Source: Echinometra lucunter (lineage: Eukaryota; Echinodermata; Echinoidea; Camarodonta; Echinometridae). Taken from it: DNA of 64,000 nt. The position numbers were made by a program, and so were the translations under genes. Where the stretch lies: positions 17,084,743 through 17,148,742 of the forward strand of contig CM057158.1 of assembly GCA_029962745.1 (NCBI GenBank), in the 5' to 3' direction. The notes beneath the pieces were generated by a model, which worked only from the letters and a program-made list of their open reading frames with translations, was not told where the DNA came from and made no database searches. Below, piece by piece: positions 50,690-62,724 of this stretch; the stretch's first letter is position 1; the number at the start of each line of letters is the position of its first letter.

Positions 50690-52801
50690 TGAGAGAGGGA
50701 GAGGGGTAGAGAGAGGGAGAAGGGGTATGTTTGGACGTGGGTGGTATCGAAGTTCTTTACACTTCTGATAAAAAGCAATCCCAGAATGGACGCTATGCAG
50801 GCCATCTTGAAAGGCTAGCAAGATAACCAGGTTGAAGGCCAGAGTTCATGTTAAGAATTCACAGCATCTTGTCTTGTCAGTTCTACCCATCGCATTTAAT
50901 GATGTAACCATCAGACGGCACGAAAAGGCGGGTTGCCATTGACATTGGCATTGTGCGTATCATCAAGATTACACCATGCCGTCTGGAGTTTTTTTTCCCC
51001 AAGATTGTCCGGGGCTAGATGACAGAGTCTGCCATATGTGTGAGCAGCATTCTGCTGAGCCACTGTCTATGGATTCCCTTTCTGGAGATTTACATTCTAA
51101 TCGTGGGAATCGATATGAACACTGGAGCCAGCGGGCTTCGAAGTTCAAATCTTTTCAAGTATTCCCTGACGGCTGTTCATTGTTGTTACTGCTTTAATTT
51201 AATAATGGCATAGTGTCGCCTCTCAACTTTGTTGGTCATTTCTTGTTGTTTGAAAAAAAATATTATGAATTACCACATAATTTCAATCCATTTCTAAAGG
51301 AAGTTGAAACCTTCATCATCTTTATTATATAATTTCACGAATTATTGCAACACCTTTTCACTAATAGTTATGATTTATATGAACATAATGAGTTCTAAGT
51401 TAGAGTAATTTCTCTGTGACAGCAATAATCAATTACAGTCGGATTTTATCAAGACTTTCAAAAAAAATTCCAAGCAGATTCGTGAGAAAGACGATCATGT
51501 TTACCACTCATAACAGTTCAGAAAAACTAAAGAGCTCATGTTGCAGTCAATGTGACAGACCCCTTTTTGGCGATGGACGATTTCCTAATTCAATTTTTGA
51601 AAGCCTTTTCTCAGATGATTCTTACAGAGCACTGCATTGTTCATGTTGTTTGCGAGGAAAACTGAAGCCATAACGCGATGCGAATCATTAAAGGTATATA
51701 TATATATATATAGGAAAAAAAAGTTAGATTCAAGTTGTGTAAAGTCATACATGCTTAACATATGAAACCCATCATGACCATCTCAAGATCATTTATATTG
51801 AGAGCATGTAAGTGGGCTTCAAGGGTAAGGGAATTCAGAATACGTTACTCTCTCAATTATGCATGCTGCAATTGCTTCTTGTGCCATACCGGATTATTTT
51901 CGTTTATTCAAATTCCCAGGTAGTCGTATCGGGCTAACAATAATTTACAAACTTTAGCTGTCTTTTATACGTACAATACATTCAAAACAAAAAAGAACAA
52001 CAAAATGAAAAAAAAAAAACAAAAAATGAAGTCATGCAGGAGGGCATTTTTTGTGTTTGTTTAGGTTTTTTTAATTAAAAATTGGAATTTTATTCCAATA
52101 GACCAATTTTCTATTATGCACGTTGTCTCAAGCAAGAACCCTTGCTTAATGACTATTCAGTTCATCATCTGAAGTGATGGAATCCAATTTACATATATTA
52201 GTTATTCTTATTGCCATGTCGGGCAAGCCTCAGGCAAGCTTCTCAGTTGTCAACGGAAATTTTTGTTTAGCAACAACTATGCATAAAATTAGTAAACCGG
52301 TCTTGTTTACTGCATTTGGAGATACCTCGACTTTGCCGGATTGTACCGGATAACAATTTTGTAATCTTCTATTATACGTATCGTACAATAGTGTTGATGG
52401 GGACTGGCAGAACTGACATAAAAGTAACAAAAATTTGAAACATTAGAACAATTCATTTGCTCATGATAGTTAAAGACATGCAAGGATTTTAAGACAGAAA
52501 AGTAACTTGATGGAACACGTAAAAACAGCAGAAACCAAGCAATCCCCCTTTTTACTCTGTTGTAGAAGCTTACGTCATGTAATTGTTAGTTTTATGCTTT
52601 CATCCTATTTTGTTGTTCAGTTATTGCATAAATTAAGTGTCACAATCGGGTTTTTTTTTTCTCTCTCTCTCTGTCTCTCTCTTCTTCCTTTTGCTCTGTT
52701 CTAGAAGCGTATGTCATGTAATTGTTAGATTCATGTATTCGTACGATCTTTGTCATTCAGTTGTTAAGTTGAATGCCGTTACGTTTTTCATCGACGCAAG
52801 C

Positions 52802-52825
52802 AAAAAAAAAAAAAAAAAAAAAAAA
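52802..52825. repeat. Poly-A run (24 A)
   Basis: An uninterrupted A run in the inferred intron. Confidence 0.97.
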
Positions 52826-53424
52826 GCGATGGGAATAAACCATGTCCGGTTTAATGTTGGTGGTGTCAGTGTAGAGTCATAAAGAATATAGACACATAAA
52901 TGCTCAACGGGATATTGGAAGCTCAGCTCAAAATGGTTATGAAGGTACACAGATCAGCTTTAAATTGATTTATTCTGCTTGATCATGTAATATTGGTCGA
53001 GGTGAATATACACGCTGGGACAATGGAAGGCCCACAGGCAATAGTACTTCCTGATTACGAGTGGTACATGCTGTATGTACATTCCGATCAATATAATGTA
53101 TGCAGATTCCACTCAGCCGTATAGATATAGCCAAACCATTCTAATGCATTGTCTAAGTAAAGGTTTCCGATGCGAGTGTTATAATGGATTCATAATGCCG
53201 GGAGGTGGCGGCCAGCGCGGGGAGTAGAAGGGTTAAAGGGGAAAGGTCTTGGCAGAGGATTGCAATTGATGATAGCTGTATTGATCGCAACAATGAATGC
53301 ATACTACCATGATCAGATGATGTAAGTAAGAGGTGGATGACTGAAGGGAAATGTTCTGGCAGAATAATAATGATAATTTTGTAAAGCTTCTCCTGATTAA
53401 ACATGGCTACAACTGCAAGGGGTA

Positions 53425-53661
53425 CACTCTAAAAACGATTCAGTCAAAATGACTAGATTAAGAGTCAGCTGGGTGAAACTAATATGTCTAGCCAAATATC
53501 TTACTATATGCTAGTCAAAACTGACTGTCTACTAGTCAAAAACGACTAGAAAATAGTCAAAGTTACTTTTAAAAATAGTCAGAAATGACTTAGTGAAATT
53601 TATAGTTGCACCCAGCTGACACTTTCTTCTAGTCAGTTTTGACTGAATCGTTTCTAGAGTG
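53425..53661. mobile_element. TA-flanked MITE with CACTCTA-AAACGATTCAGTC ends
   Basis: The left end CACTCTAAAAACGATTCAGT and the inverse of the right end CACTCTAGAAACGATTCAGT match over about 60 bases, including GTCAGCTGGGTG. TA at 53423-53424 and 53662-53663 fits a TA target duplication, as in Tc1/mariner-type elements. Non-coding. Multiple CTAGTCA/TGACTAG words recur inside. Confidence 0.75.
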
Positions 53662-53663
53662 TA

Positions 53664-56600
53664 TTGTCCATTATCAGGGATTGGTATGTTTCGTGATATC
53701 ATTAAGAGCGTGATCATGCAAACCTGATGCAAACTTATAACATGTTAATGAACATTTAGCCAAATTTTCCAGTCAATATCTTCCCCTTAAATGGATATAC
53801 TGAAAAATGTTATGGATTAACATCTCATTAACGATGGAAAGGGTGTTACAACCCCTTATGAAGTACGACCATTAGAGCAATCAGTGAATTACGTAACGTG
53901 CCATAAAAATGATTTCACATTTGCACAGATATACTCATGTACCATCAAAGCATATACACCAAACCAAATATGTGACGTTATTAGCTGTCATGGACCTGAT
54001 GGATGGAATCCGAATATTCAATGTCTAGGACTTGATTTTCCATCCCATTATCTTGTAATTAAGATAATATTATCAAATGATATTAAGATAAATTACCAAG
54101 TAATCCATGCATGCGTATGAACTGTGTGTGGTCAAATGAGTGCAAAATTTAGATCGAAATTAAATGTATTCATAACTAAACCATGTAAACAACTGCAGAT
54201 TTGTCTGTTATGTCTCCATAGTCCCACTGGTCTTTATTATTCTGATCAGGTAATTTCCTGAAAAGGACTCGATTTTAGATGAATGAAGTTTGTTGACAAT
54301 TATCTCACTCTCAAAAGCTGACGCTGGCTCGGCGTATCTCGAAACATTCGTTTGATTTGATTCGTCATAATGGATATGTAAGGACATTCTTTTGATGGTA
54401 TATCTGTTAGTAAACATCGATCACAGATGAACCAGTTCAGGCACAATAGCAAGGATGGTGGATAAATACTGGCATGTTCGGAAACACATCGCTTCTAAAT
54501 GTCACACGATACCCTGTCAGATTCTACGCTAATAAAAAAAGGGGGTAATGGAAGGTAAGATAGGGAAGGGTGTTGGGGGTAGCTCTTGCAGGAATATTGT
54601 CCACTGACGTTATTTATTGCAAATTGGGAATGTTGGGAGTGTAGCAATCCGTGGCAACCTCCCCCGGCCCCCTCCCCGCTTATTAAGATCTTAGGGACAT
54701 TGAATTATAAGAACTGCACCGAATTAGCCCCTCGATTTATTTCATCCTGTATTTTGTGTGTGTGTCCAGGGGCAGCACATTAACAGGCATATCCAATGCA
54801 TATAATTTCTGTAATCTTGTTCATTTGCACAGTTAATGTTTGAAGTATCGCAGCAAAGTGAACAGTGATGAGCTATTCATTTTAATAATCATGTTGAGCA
54901 TCATGGCGATCAATATCTTCATGAAACTGTGACATCCGACTACTCCTATTTATAGCATTTAATGAGTGTATGTCTAACTTGCTTAATCTAATGCATGTCT
55001 CCAATAATGCGCATTTATTTTTTAATGAGTTGAGTTTCGCATCGATTAGTCCATGCACATATAACCTCGGTCTTTTATCCTTGTTGCTAATCTTAGCATT
55101 TCAGAGTATTTTTATGTATAAGACGTGTTTAAAAACATTGTGTAGGGTGTAGTTAAACTTCCTCAACGCATATTTTAGTAACCTGTTATTTCACATGTCT
55201 GGGGAGAGAGCATGAACTATACAAGATAAATACGTTTTCAATGTGATCGTTCTGTTGATTTAAACAAATAAAATCTTTATAGTATATTCAGTCCGTCATC
55301 AAGAATAGAATAACTATTATTTGGTGATGGACAGATATTTATTTGCATCATTTTAAGAAAAATCCGTCTGCCGCTAATGTCAACTATATGCAAGTCCATC
55401 TTGTAAATTTATCTTCAAACGAATTCGAACAGAAAAAAACCCCAAAAGGTCGAAGTTCACCTGTTCTCATCCCCTCTCATCCACTATTATCCCCTCCCTT
55501 CCCCTTTCATTTCATAGACCCTCTTCCCCAGATTCAATCGTCCATTTCCAATCAATAGTGTTATTGAGGCTCGTAGAAATCAAACTATACCGGTCAGTAC
55601 AATCAAGACAATTGTATCCCTTAATCTGGGTTAGAAGAAAAATTCAAAAGGTTTGAATTCATTGCAACCCTCGAATTATGACACGTTTTTTGTACTACTC
55701 AGAATGATTTTTTTTGCCTGTTAGGAATCAGTGGTGTCCCTCTCGAACCCCTCTCACTATTTACAATGACCAGATGACCTCGAACATGGAAGGGATATGA
55801 AACTAATACACGGGCAAATGTCTGATTCTTAATAGGAGTCGATAGGCGAACATGGCGACTAACTGATGCCTTTCACCTTTTCCGGAAATAATGGCAGATG
55901 CTATTCTCAAATAACACGTCCTTGTCTACTAGTCGATTCTCTGTCTTTTTATCTGCTTCTGAAACATAACTGTAAAACATCCAGCTTGCTCCGTTCATTC
56001 GTCTGCTATGTCGGATGTATATACGACGAGGAATGCTTAATTGAAGGAGAGCTAAGTTCACCATGCGAGCCGTTAATCATCATCATCATCTTGGCCATTC
56101 TAGTGTTGCATGGAGCGATTAAGTCTTTCTTATACTAGAAGAGTAGGTCTTTTTAATAACTCCGACCCAATTTCTTCAGATTGAGTAATTAAAAGGAAAG
56201 AATCCGATGTTTGAAAGATGGTAACTTTTAATTTCTGACAAGGACGAGACACGCAACAACATGCATCATGTACAGTTACTCTGGCAAGGAATTTCATTTT
56301 ACAAAAGTCATCTCAAATTTCGTATTTGGTTATCGTAATCCTGGGAATTTCATCAGTCCTGCATTAAAATATATGCAAGACATAGCCTGAGCTTTGAAAA
56401 AAGTACATTAACTAGAAGGATTTTATTCAGAGAAAATGAACGCTCTGCATTTCCGGATTGCATTTTCTACAGTTTTATGGAAAAAATTATGCGTATGAGA
56501 AAACTTCAATATGAACGGTGAATTTGAAGATGTAAAATTCATATCGAGTACTTTCCCTTGCTCTCGGTTAGACGGAGCAAAATCAAAATCTTCTGAGCAC

Positions 56601-58080
56601 TTTATCCAAAGACCTGCACACCAAGAAAGAAAAAAACGCTTAAAATTCCCCATGCGGAATTCCTCCATTAATGAAGTGCACTTGACGGGGTTTGAACGCA
56701 AGAATGGGCAAGATGCAGTCAACACTCTAGCTTTGCCCTCAGGAGTCTACATTAATGCATCCATTGCCCCAAACCCAATCAGTTATGCCATTAAAATGCA
56801 AGCTATAGGGCGTAGCCAGAGACAGAATCTCACCTACAATGAGAAGGAGGGGGTGAAGACAGAATGATTATTTCCAAGGTTGAAATCGGTATAGTTAAAT
56901 CCTTGATTGAATAAATGGCATCGGTTATCTGCTTTGATGTATCGCTTAAAGCAATGTCGCATTGAGTTAATGCACAGGTTGAAGGTAACTAATAAAGGAG
57001 CCCATGAGTCGACCCATGCGCCCCGGGAGAACTTATCTCGCGGTATCGAGAGATAATGCATTTCTGACTGCTACTTACCGCTATGAAGGCGTAATTTCAG
57101 TCGGAGTATATCTCTGATATCTCTGTATTCCTCCCTCATCATCCTTTACCTCACCCCATGTCTGCCTGGATAATAATCATTAATGAGGGTAGGTTAGTAA
57201 GGATGGACAGACGTCACAGCGACTCAGTCCAACGGGCTCGGCAGGAACCCTGGGTACAGCTACGACTGATAATCACGCACGCTTGCTGGGGGGTCTAATG
57301 TTCATCACCCTCCCCCCCCCCCCCCTTCAAGCATGGCATTGACTACTCAGTAATATAGTTTGATGCTCCGACGTGTACTATGCTTTCTCAAATAATGAAT
57401 TAAATTGGAAAATGGCCGCATCAGCGCGACGATCAATAGAGTGCATTACGGAGCCGAATTGGATCATTTTATACAAATTGAAATTTGACCTTATATGGCA
57501 TGTCTTCAGAGTGTGAATTATAACTGTTATTTTCAAATGATGATTCAAATTGCTTAAAGGTTAGCATCACCGTCCTTACAGATGTAGATAGATTTAGTTC
57601 GAGTGAGAGGGAAATATGTTAGAATACTGATAAGAAGAATATCAATCTTACTTTGTATGCTTGATAATTAAACTACACTTTTTTTTTCTTTCTATGTATA
57701 ATGTAATTTGATGGAACATTCTTTAAGAATGCACTGTATAGCCGAAGGTTAGCCTGTAAAATACAGGTCGATGGAAATGATGATCAATCCTTAACCATCA
57801 GAGGAATTTTTTTAATTTATGAGACTATTAGGTGTAGAATATTTAACTTGAAAACATGCCAAGCGGGAGAGATAGAAAAAAAAAAAAGAAACTGAATATA
57901 GGTCTCAGACATGTTAGAGGAGATTAAGAAGAGGAGAGAACAATAACACCTTCTCTTTTCTGTATTCCGAAACAGATATGCAAGTATTTTTAGAAAGAAA
58001 GAAGACACCAAACAAAATCAACAAAAATAAGTACTTTGAAACTTTCTGATATTATCATTATTGATTGAAAGCTGATTAAT
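53664..58080. other. Intronic spacer, nothing recognised
   Basis: AT-rich; a C run lies at 57310-57326. The open frame at 56511-56867 (plus) is 118 codons long but shows no motif, and the region lacks convincing paired splice sites. Confidence 0.5.
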
Positions 58081-58260
58081 AGATTTAGATTTAGATTTAG
58101 ATTTATTTATTTCCGTTCAACAATTTTTTTCAAAATACAATCAAAGTAACAATACATATTCAATATAATAGATAATACAAACAAATCAATGACATTTCGT
58201 AACAAATGTTGAATATAAATTAAACAAAGCTACAATTTATCATGTTGATTGGGGAATATA
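58081..58260 (-). mobile_element. LINE-like 3' tail with (AGATTT)n (minus strand)
   Basis: TTTAGATTTAGATTTAGATTTATTTATTTCCGTTCAACA is the complement of a non-LTR tail ending in AAATAAATAAATCTAAATCT repeats. The flanking AT-rich sequence resembles a 3' UTR. The extent is approximate and no coding remains. Confidence 0.4.
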
Positions 58261-59612
58261 CGTGTAGTTGCATGTTAAGGACTTATTTGTAAGCGTAAAT
58301 ACCATGAGCACAGTCACTAGGTGTAAAAAAAGCCTTTGTATGTAATGTCGGATTTTTTGCCCGTGTCAGTATTTGAACTGCGTGCAAGGGAAATTATTTG
58401 AACTTATATTATTCGAATTGCATTGCATCAAACTCTCCTCTACAAGTTGCAACTATTCTTAGGATTATCCCCTCGTTCGCTAAAGTCTGCCGCAGAGAAC
58501 GTTTTTATTAAACTCGTCTTCACAAAATGGAAGAAGGAGAGAGGGATAGGGGAGAGAGAGTGGGGGTGAGAGTGAGTTTGAAAGAGAGAAGGGGAGGGCA
58601 GGGGGAAGGTCGAAACAGAAAGGTAAACATGCTGGTAAATGCAATTCGTCACCAAGAGCAAGAGAGGGGACAAAAGGAATGGAGAAGGAAATTACTAAGG
58701 AAATACTTTTTGTCAACAAGTGACAGAGAGACGGACACAGACAGATGGGCAGACAGTGCAAAGAGAGGTAATAAGCTATTTAAAAAAAGGTAGGAGGAGA
58801 GAGATACAGAGAGAGAAACAGAAATAAAAGAAAGGAAGACCTGTATAAAGGAGGAAATACGAAGGTAAATGTCATAAATATTTTCATATTTCTGTGTTGT
58901 GGGGAGAGAGAGAGAAAGAGAGAGAACAAGAAGAAGAAAAATGATAAATTTAGAAGATAGAACAATATGTAAATCTTATGTGTCTTATTTATCTCTTGCC
59001 AAGGAAGAAAATGAGAGCGAAAATAGAAATGGAGAAAGAAAGAAATGCGAAGGTATATGTCATTTGCCTCGCTTTGTATTGTCTAGTGAGAGAGGGAGAG
59101 AGAGAGGGAGAGAGAGATGATAGATTGATAGATGTAGAAAGAAGGAAATGTAAAGGTAAATCTTATTTTCCATCAAGAGAGCTGAAGTAGAATAGGGAAA
59201 GCGGGAGAAAGAGAAAGAAAAAGAAAAATGGCGAGATGGAGGCCGAAAGAAATCAGAAGGCAAATGTCATTCGTCATCAAGACAATCCGAGATGCACAAA
59301 CCTTCAATCAAAACTTCATCAACCCACGGCGTGTTGAAGACGAACCTAGAGAACAATTGCATCCTCACAAAGGGCAATGCACCAATGTCGTTAAATTGCA
59401 TCGGAGATTGTAGGAGCAAGTAGGTTGGCAGAGATCAGCCGGAGAATATAGGTAAACAATACGATAACCATGATGACGCCACCAATAAAGTGCGATACGT
59501 GTTATATTATCAGGATTATGATATTATGATTTTGATGGTAATACAGGGTGTTTATGAGCGCTGCAGAAAAAAAAAAGATATACAGTTGCCCTTACGCAAT
59601 TAGACAAACGGA

Positions 59613-59615
<3 letters not shown>

Positions 59616-59650
<35 letters not shown>
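59616..59650. repeat. (GA)n microsatellite
   Basis: About 17 GA units; further GA-rich patches lie at 58530-59130 and 61695-61765. Confidence 0.95.
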
Positions 59651-59652
<2 letters not shown>

Positions 59653-62140
59653 CCAAAAATATAAAAACTTGAATTTCAAACAACCTTACACGAATATAAT
59701 TGATAGTGATTACTAATGTTCATAAGGAAATACATTATGATAATATGCAAGATCTATACATCTCATCATTGTTACTCTCTAACAGTGTCTAATCAAACAG
59801 TGAAAAGAGTTGGATAGAGGGGTATGACATTTTTAAACGAATAACTATAGAAAAGCTGAAGACTTTGGATTAGAAAGCGGAGCCTACTAGAAAATAGATC
59901 AAGTCTGCGTAGCATACCTTCGTCATTTAGCGCTAATGAAGTTGATATCCGGCTATTCGTGAAAGGTTAATTGTCCCCCTAAGCCTCATTTGGAGATGAA
60001 ATGAAATGACTGTGAGGATTCCTTCTTGCTAATTGTAACAACGATGGAGAAAGATTCGCTTCATTTTTATCAATTTCGTTTGGATTCCCTTTTATAAGCT
60101 CAAAATCGTTTAATTGTTGTCCTTGTCATTCCCCTATGACCTTGATTTAGTTTAATGATATTTGAAGGCGTTTTTTTAGAACCACTGAGCTATAGATGTA
60201 GATAAACGCTATAATAAAAATCATCATGATGATCGTAAAGCAGTTTATGATTTGTGTTTCAAGCAAGTAAACGTTTCATATCAAGGCACCAGTAAGAGGA
60301 CCTGAACAAGAAGAAGGGAATTACCTAGTGATTAGAAACCTCTGTTTCACTGTCTGGTGATATTTTAGGAGATTACTTTTTATCCAGAGGCAACTCTATA
60401 AATACATGCCTCTCAGTCAAATTTCATCCAAAAGGCAGTTAATATTTTGCCAATACAATATACGTGTGCAATCCATCATCTTGACGCGTTTCGTTCTTTA
60501 TGACGTCGCATGAAAGTTTTAGGCAAATATATCTCCCAGCGCTCGTCGAATGCAAATACTGAGTAGATGAAATCCATTTAACACTGCCGATAATATAATA
60601 TAAATTTACTTTTTCAGGGCTTCTGTTTATCAAAGAACATTAATTCAATCTTTTGCGGATAGCGCTGAGTGAGGTTGGATAGATTAAAGAAATGATAGGA
60701 AACAAAAGTGTTTCGTAATTTTCATGGCGTGTTTGCCTAAAAGTAAATTGTATTAACTCACAAGTGCGTCACGAGTTCAACAAGAATATCACGCGGGTAT
60801 TATGTGAAAAAATATGCTTAACACTATTACGGTCTAATACGCAATTCTCTAAAGGAAAATCCTGAATTGAAAAAAGAAAGAAAATTGTCTAAATATGAAA
60901 AAAATCACAAAATGTATATATTTCTTTGTAAATATGTATCGTTTTTTCCTTTTGCTAGCAAAAGTAGCATTGCTTTCAAATTGTGAGTTCTGTATTTTGT
61001 TCACAACTCGACAAAATGCATTCACCATTACTGCAAATCGAACGTGGAAAATGGCAGCTGCCAGGTGCTCTTCCCGTCGTGCCATGCCCTGGACTATTCA
61101 AAGTTTATATGCAATCTTATAAACTCTACCAGAAAGTGCAGGCAATAGGGAATCGCCTGCTAGCATTTCAAAACACTGTTTGAGGCGTTGGACCCCTCAT
61201 CTCGTTGAACAATAAGAATGTATCGAAGACAAAGTAAGTTTGTCACTTTGTAAGGGAGACTGTCATCAATTGTTTCTCGGCATTTATTTTAACTGTGTTC
61301 AACATGTTCAACAAAAATGTCTTCGCGGTACGTCCTCCGGCATTATTGTATTATCCGGTCTCGATGCATCTATATTAACTGTTATACATATCAAATCAGA
61401 TTTGGTAATAAAACTTCTGCATGCACTTCTTATGTTTTATCGCTTGACATCCTGGGGAACGTTTGATATCGGCATTGAAATGAAGCATTTCTTCGTAGCC
61501 ATGGATATATTGGACAAGACAAGGGTTCCCCCGGAAGGAAAATGAGTTGCGGGTTACATCTTGAATTAGGTCAGGTGGGAAGGTACGAGTGCCGATGGGT
61601 AGAGGAGAAAAATGGTGGCACGAAATTAATGACGGTCTATATTGTCTTAACCTATTTACATGAAGTGCATTGGAATGTTATGAGGTTATAACGACGGGAG
61701 AGAGGGAGAGAGAAAGAGAGAAGAAGAAGAAGAAGAAGAAGAAAATGAGAGAGAGAGAGAGAGTCGAGATAAAGCAAGAGCATTTGTAGATCTATCTTGT
61801 GGAAGCGAGAAAGGGGGATGGAGAAGTAAAGGGGAATACAGGAGGGGAAGGAAAGAGACAGGAAAGAAAAAAAAACAGGAGAGAGGATGGTAAGAAAATC
61901 TCATATGGCCTGAACGCTGGGAAAACGGAAAGAAAAATCCTTTGATAACTCTCATCCTGTCAAATTTTGCTCCCCGACCTAGTAAAACCCAACAGGTTAA
62001 GTATAGTTCTTTTGTATCTTTAAACATGTATCATGTATACTAATTGCAAAGGTCACCCTGAAATGAAATGGAATGCGATCCTTTTGCTCTTATTGGATTT
62101 AGACAAACCTCCAAATGGTGTTACTTTTTATCCCTTACAG

Positions 62141-62223
62141 GGATACTATAATGATAGCCAGTACATAAACGAAGCAAAACTAAAATGTAAATTTAGATCC
62201 CCGCTTTGGACTGTTGGAGCTCA
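62141..62223 (+). CDS. Candidate internal exon of the GPR158-like receptor (Cache-domain segment)
   Basis: The segment is bracketed by a strong acceptor (TTACTTTTTATCCCTTACAG, ending 62140) and donor (GCTCA|GTAAGT, GT at 62224-62225). It is 83 bases long; only one frame is free of stops, entering in phase 0 and leaving in phase 2. It encodes GYYNDSQYIN, then a cysteine (K-C-K), then LWTVGA. This resembles the Cache motif of GPR158/Smog-like ectodomains, an aromatic-rich PY-type segment followed by a Cys and then W-x-[VL]. It is on the same strand, 15.3 kb after the first coding exon. The homology is short and judged by eye; it could be a chance pairing of splice motifs. Confidence 0.42.
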
Positions 62224-62468
62224 GTAAGTTTTCAACTCTTTCTTTTCATGAGACTGCATTACGGCGGGGAAAACGTGCTTTGGAAGGGATTTTTCAGATT
62301 ATAATAGGCTTTCACGGTGGGGAATCATACCAAAGCACGTCTTCTTCATAATGTTCATATATGCACCTAAATACTTTGAACCCTTGTTTTTCAAAAGATT
62401 TTTTTAGATGATTACTAAATCAGGGCAAAATCGGCTTATTTTCTTTGAGAGCTTAGCGATTTTGAGTG

Positions 62469-62724
62469 TTATAATGATAATAATAACAACGTCTTATTTA
62501 CCCAAGGTAGCCACTTCAGCCTTTATCAGCTGCTTTTCCAGGGAGGCCTGCATAACATAATATGTTATTATTACCCTTCTCCATTCTTACATGCCGAGTT
62601 CCTGGCTAGAAGGCAGAAGGTCACATTTTTGTAAGTCTTTGGTATATGACTCGGCCGGGGATCGAACCCACGACCTCCCGTTCATGGGGCGGACGCTCTA
62701 TCAACTGAGCCAACATGCCCGGTT
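62469..62724 (-). mobile_element. tRNA-derived SINE, family D (minus strand)
   Basis: Read on the minus strand: GGGCATGTTGGCTCAGTTGA (box A), an anticodon-arm-like CCGCCCCATGAACGGGAGG, GGGTTCGATCCCCGGCCGA (box B), then a body containing GAAGTGGCTACCTTGGGTAAATAAGACGTTG and an ATT-rich tail (TTATTATTATC). It lies about 250 bases downstream of the candidate receptor exon. Confidence 0.8.

Larger units (their letters stand above)
46831..62140 (+). other. Inferred large intron region of the GPR158-like gene
   Basis: It starts at the GTAAGT donor and runs at least to the candidate exon at 62141. It holds several MITEs (47856-48451, 48588-48910, 53425-53661), a (GAA)n run at 50621-50689, (GA)n runs and a LINE-like tail near 58081. 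The exon ending at 46830 leaves a phase-1 boundary while the 62141 exon reads only in phase 0, so at least one small exon must lie between them if both belong to the gene. One phase-compatible but weak candidate is at 49090-49187. I found no open frame here with recognisable homology. Confidence 0.45.

Noticed and set aside
50976..51213. Two overlapping frames, one hydrophobic, possibly a receptor transmembrane exon
   Set aside because: The hydrophobic stretch does not match any GPR158-family helix I know, and the borders lack a convincing acceptor and donor pair.
56511..56867. 118-codon plus-strand frame as a receptor exon
   Set aside because: No receptor motif, and no paired splice sites were found around it.
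61686..62027. 113-codon minus-strand frame
   Set aside because: Its coding part is the complement of a GA/GAA-rich purine tract.
62650..62722. tRNA gene on the minus strand
   Set aside because: The head is tRNA-like, but it continues into a non-tRNA body and ATT-rich tail typical of a SINE, and the acceptor ends do not pair well.
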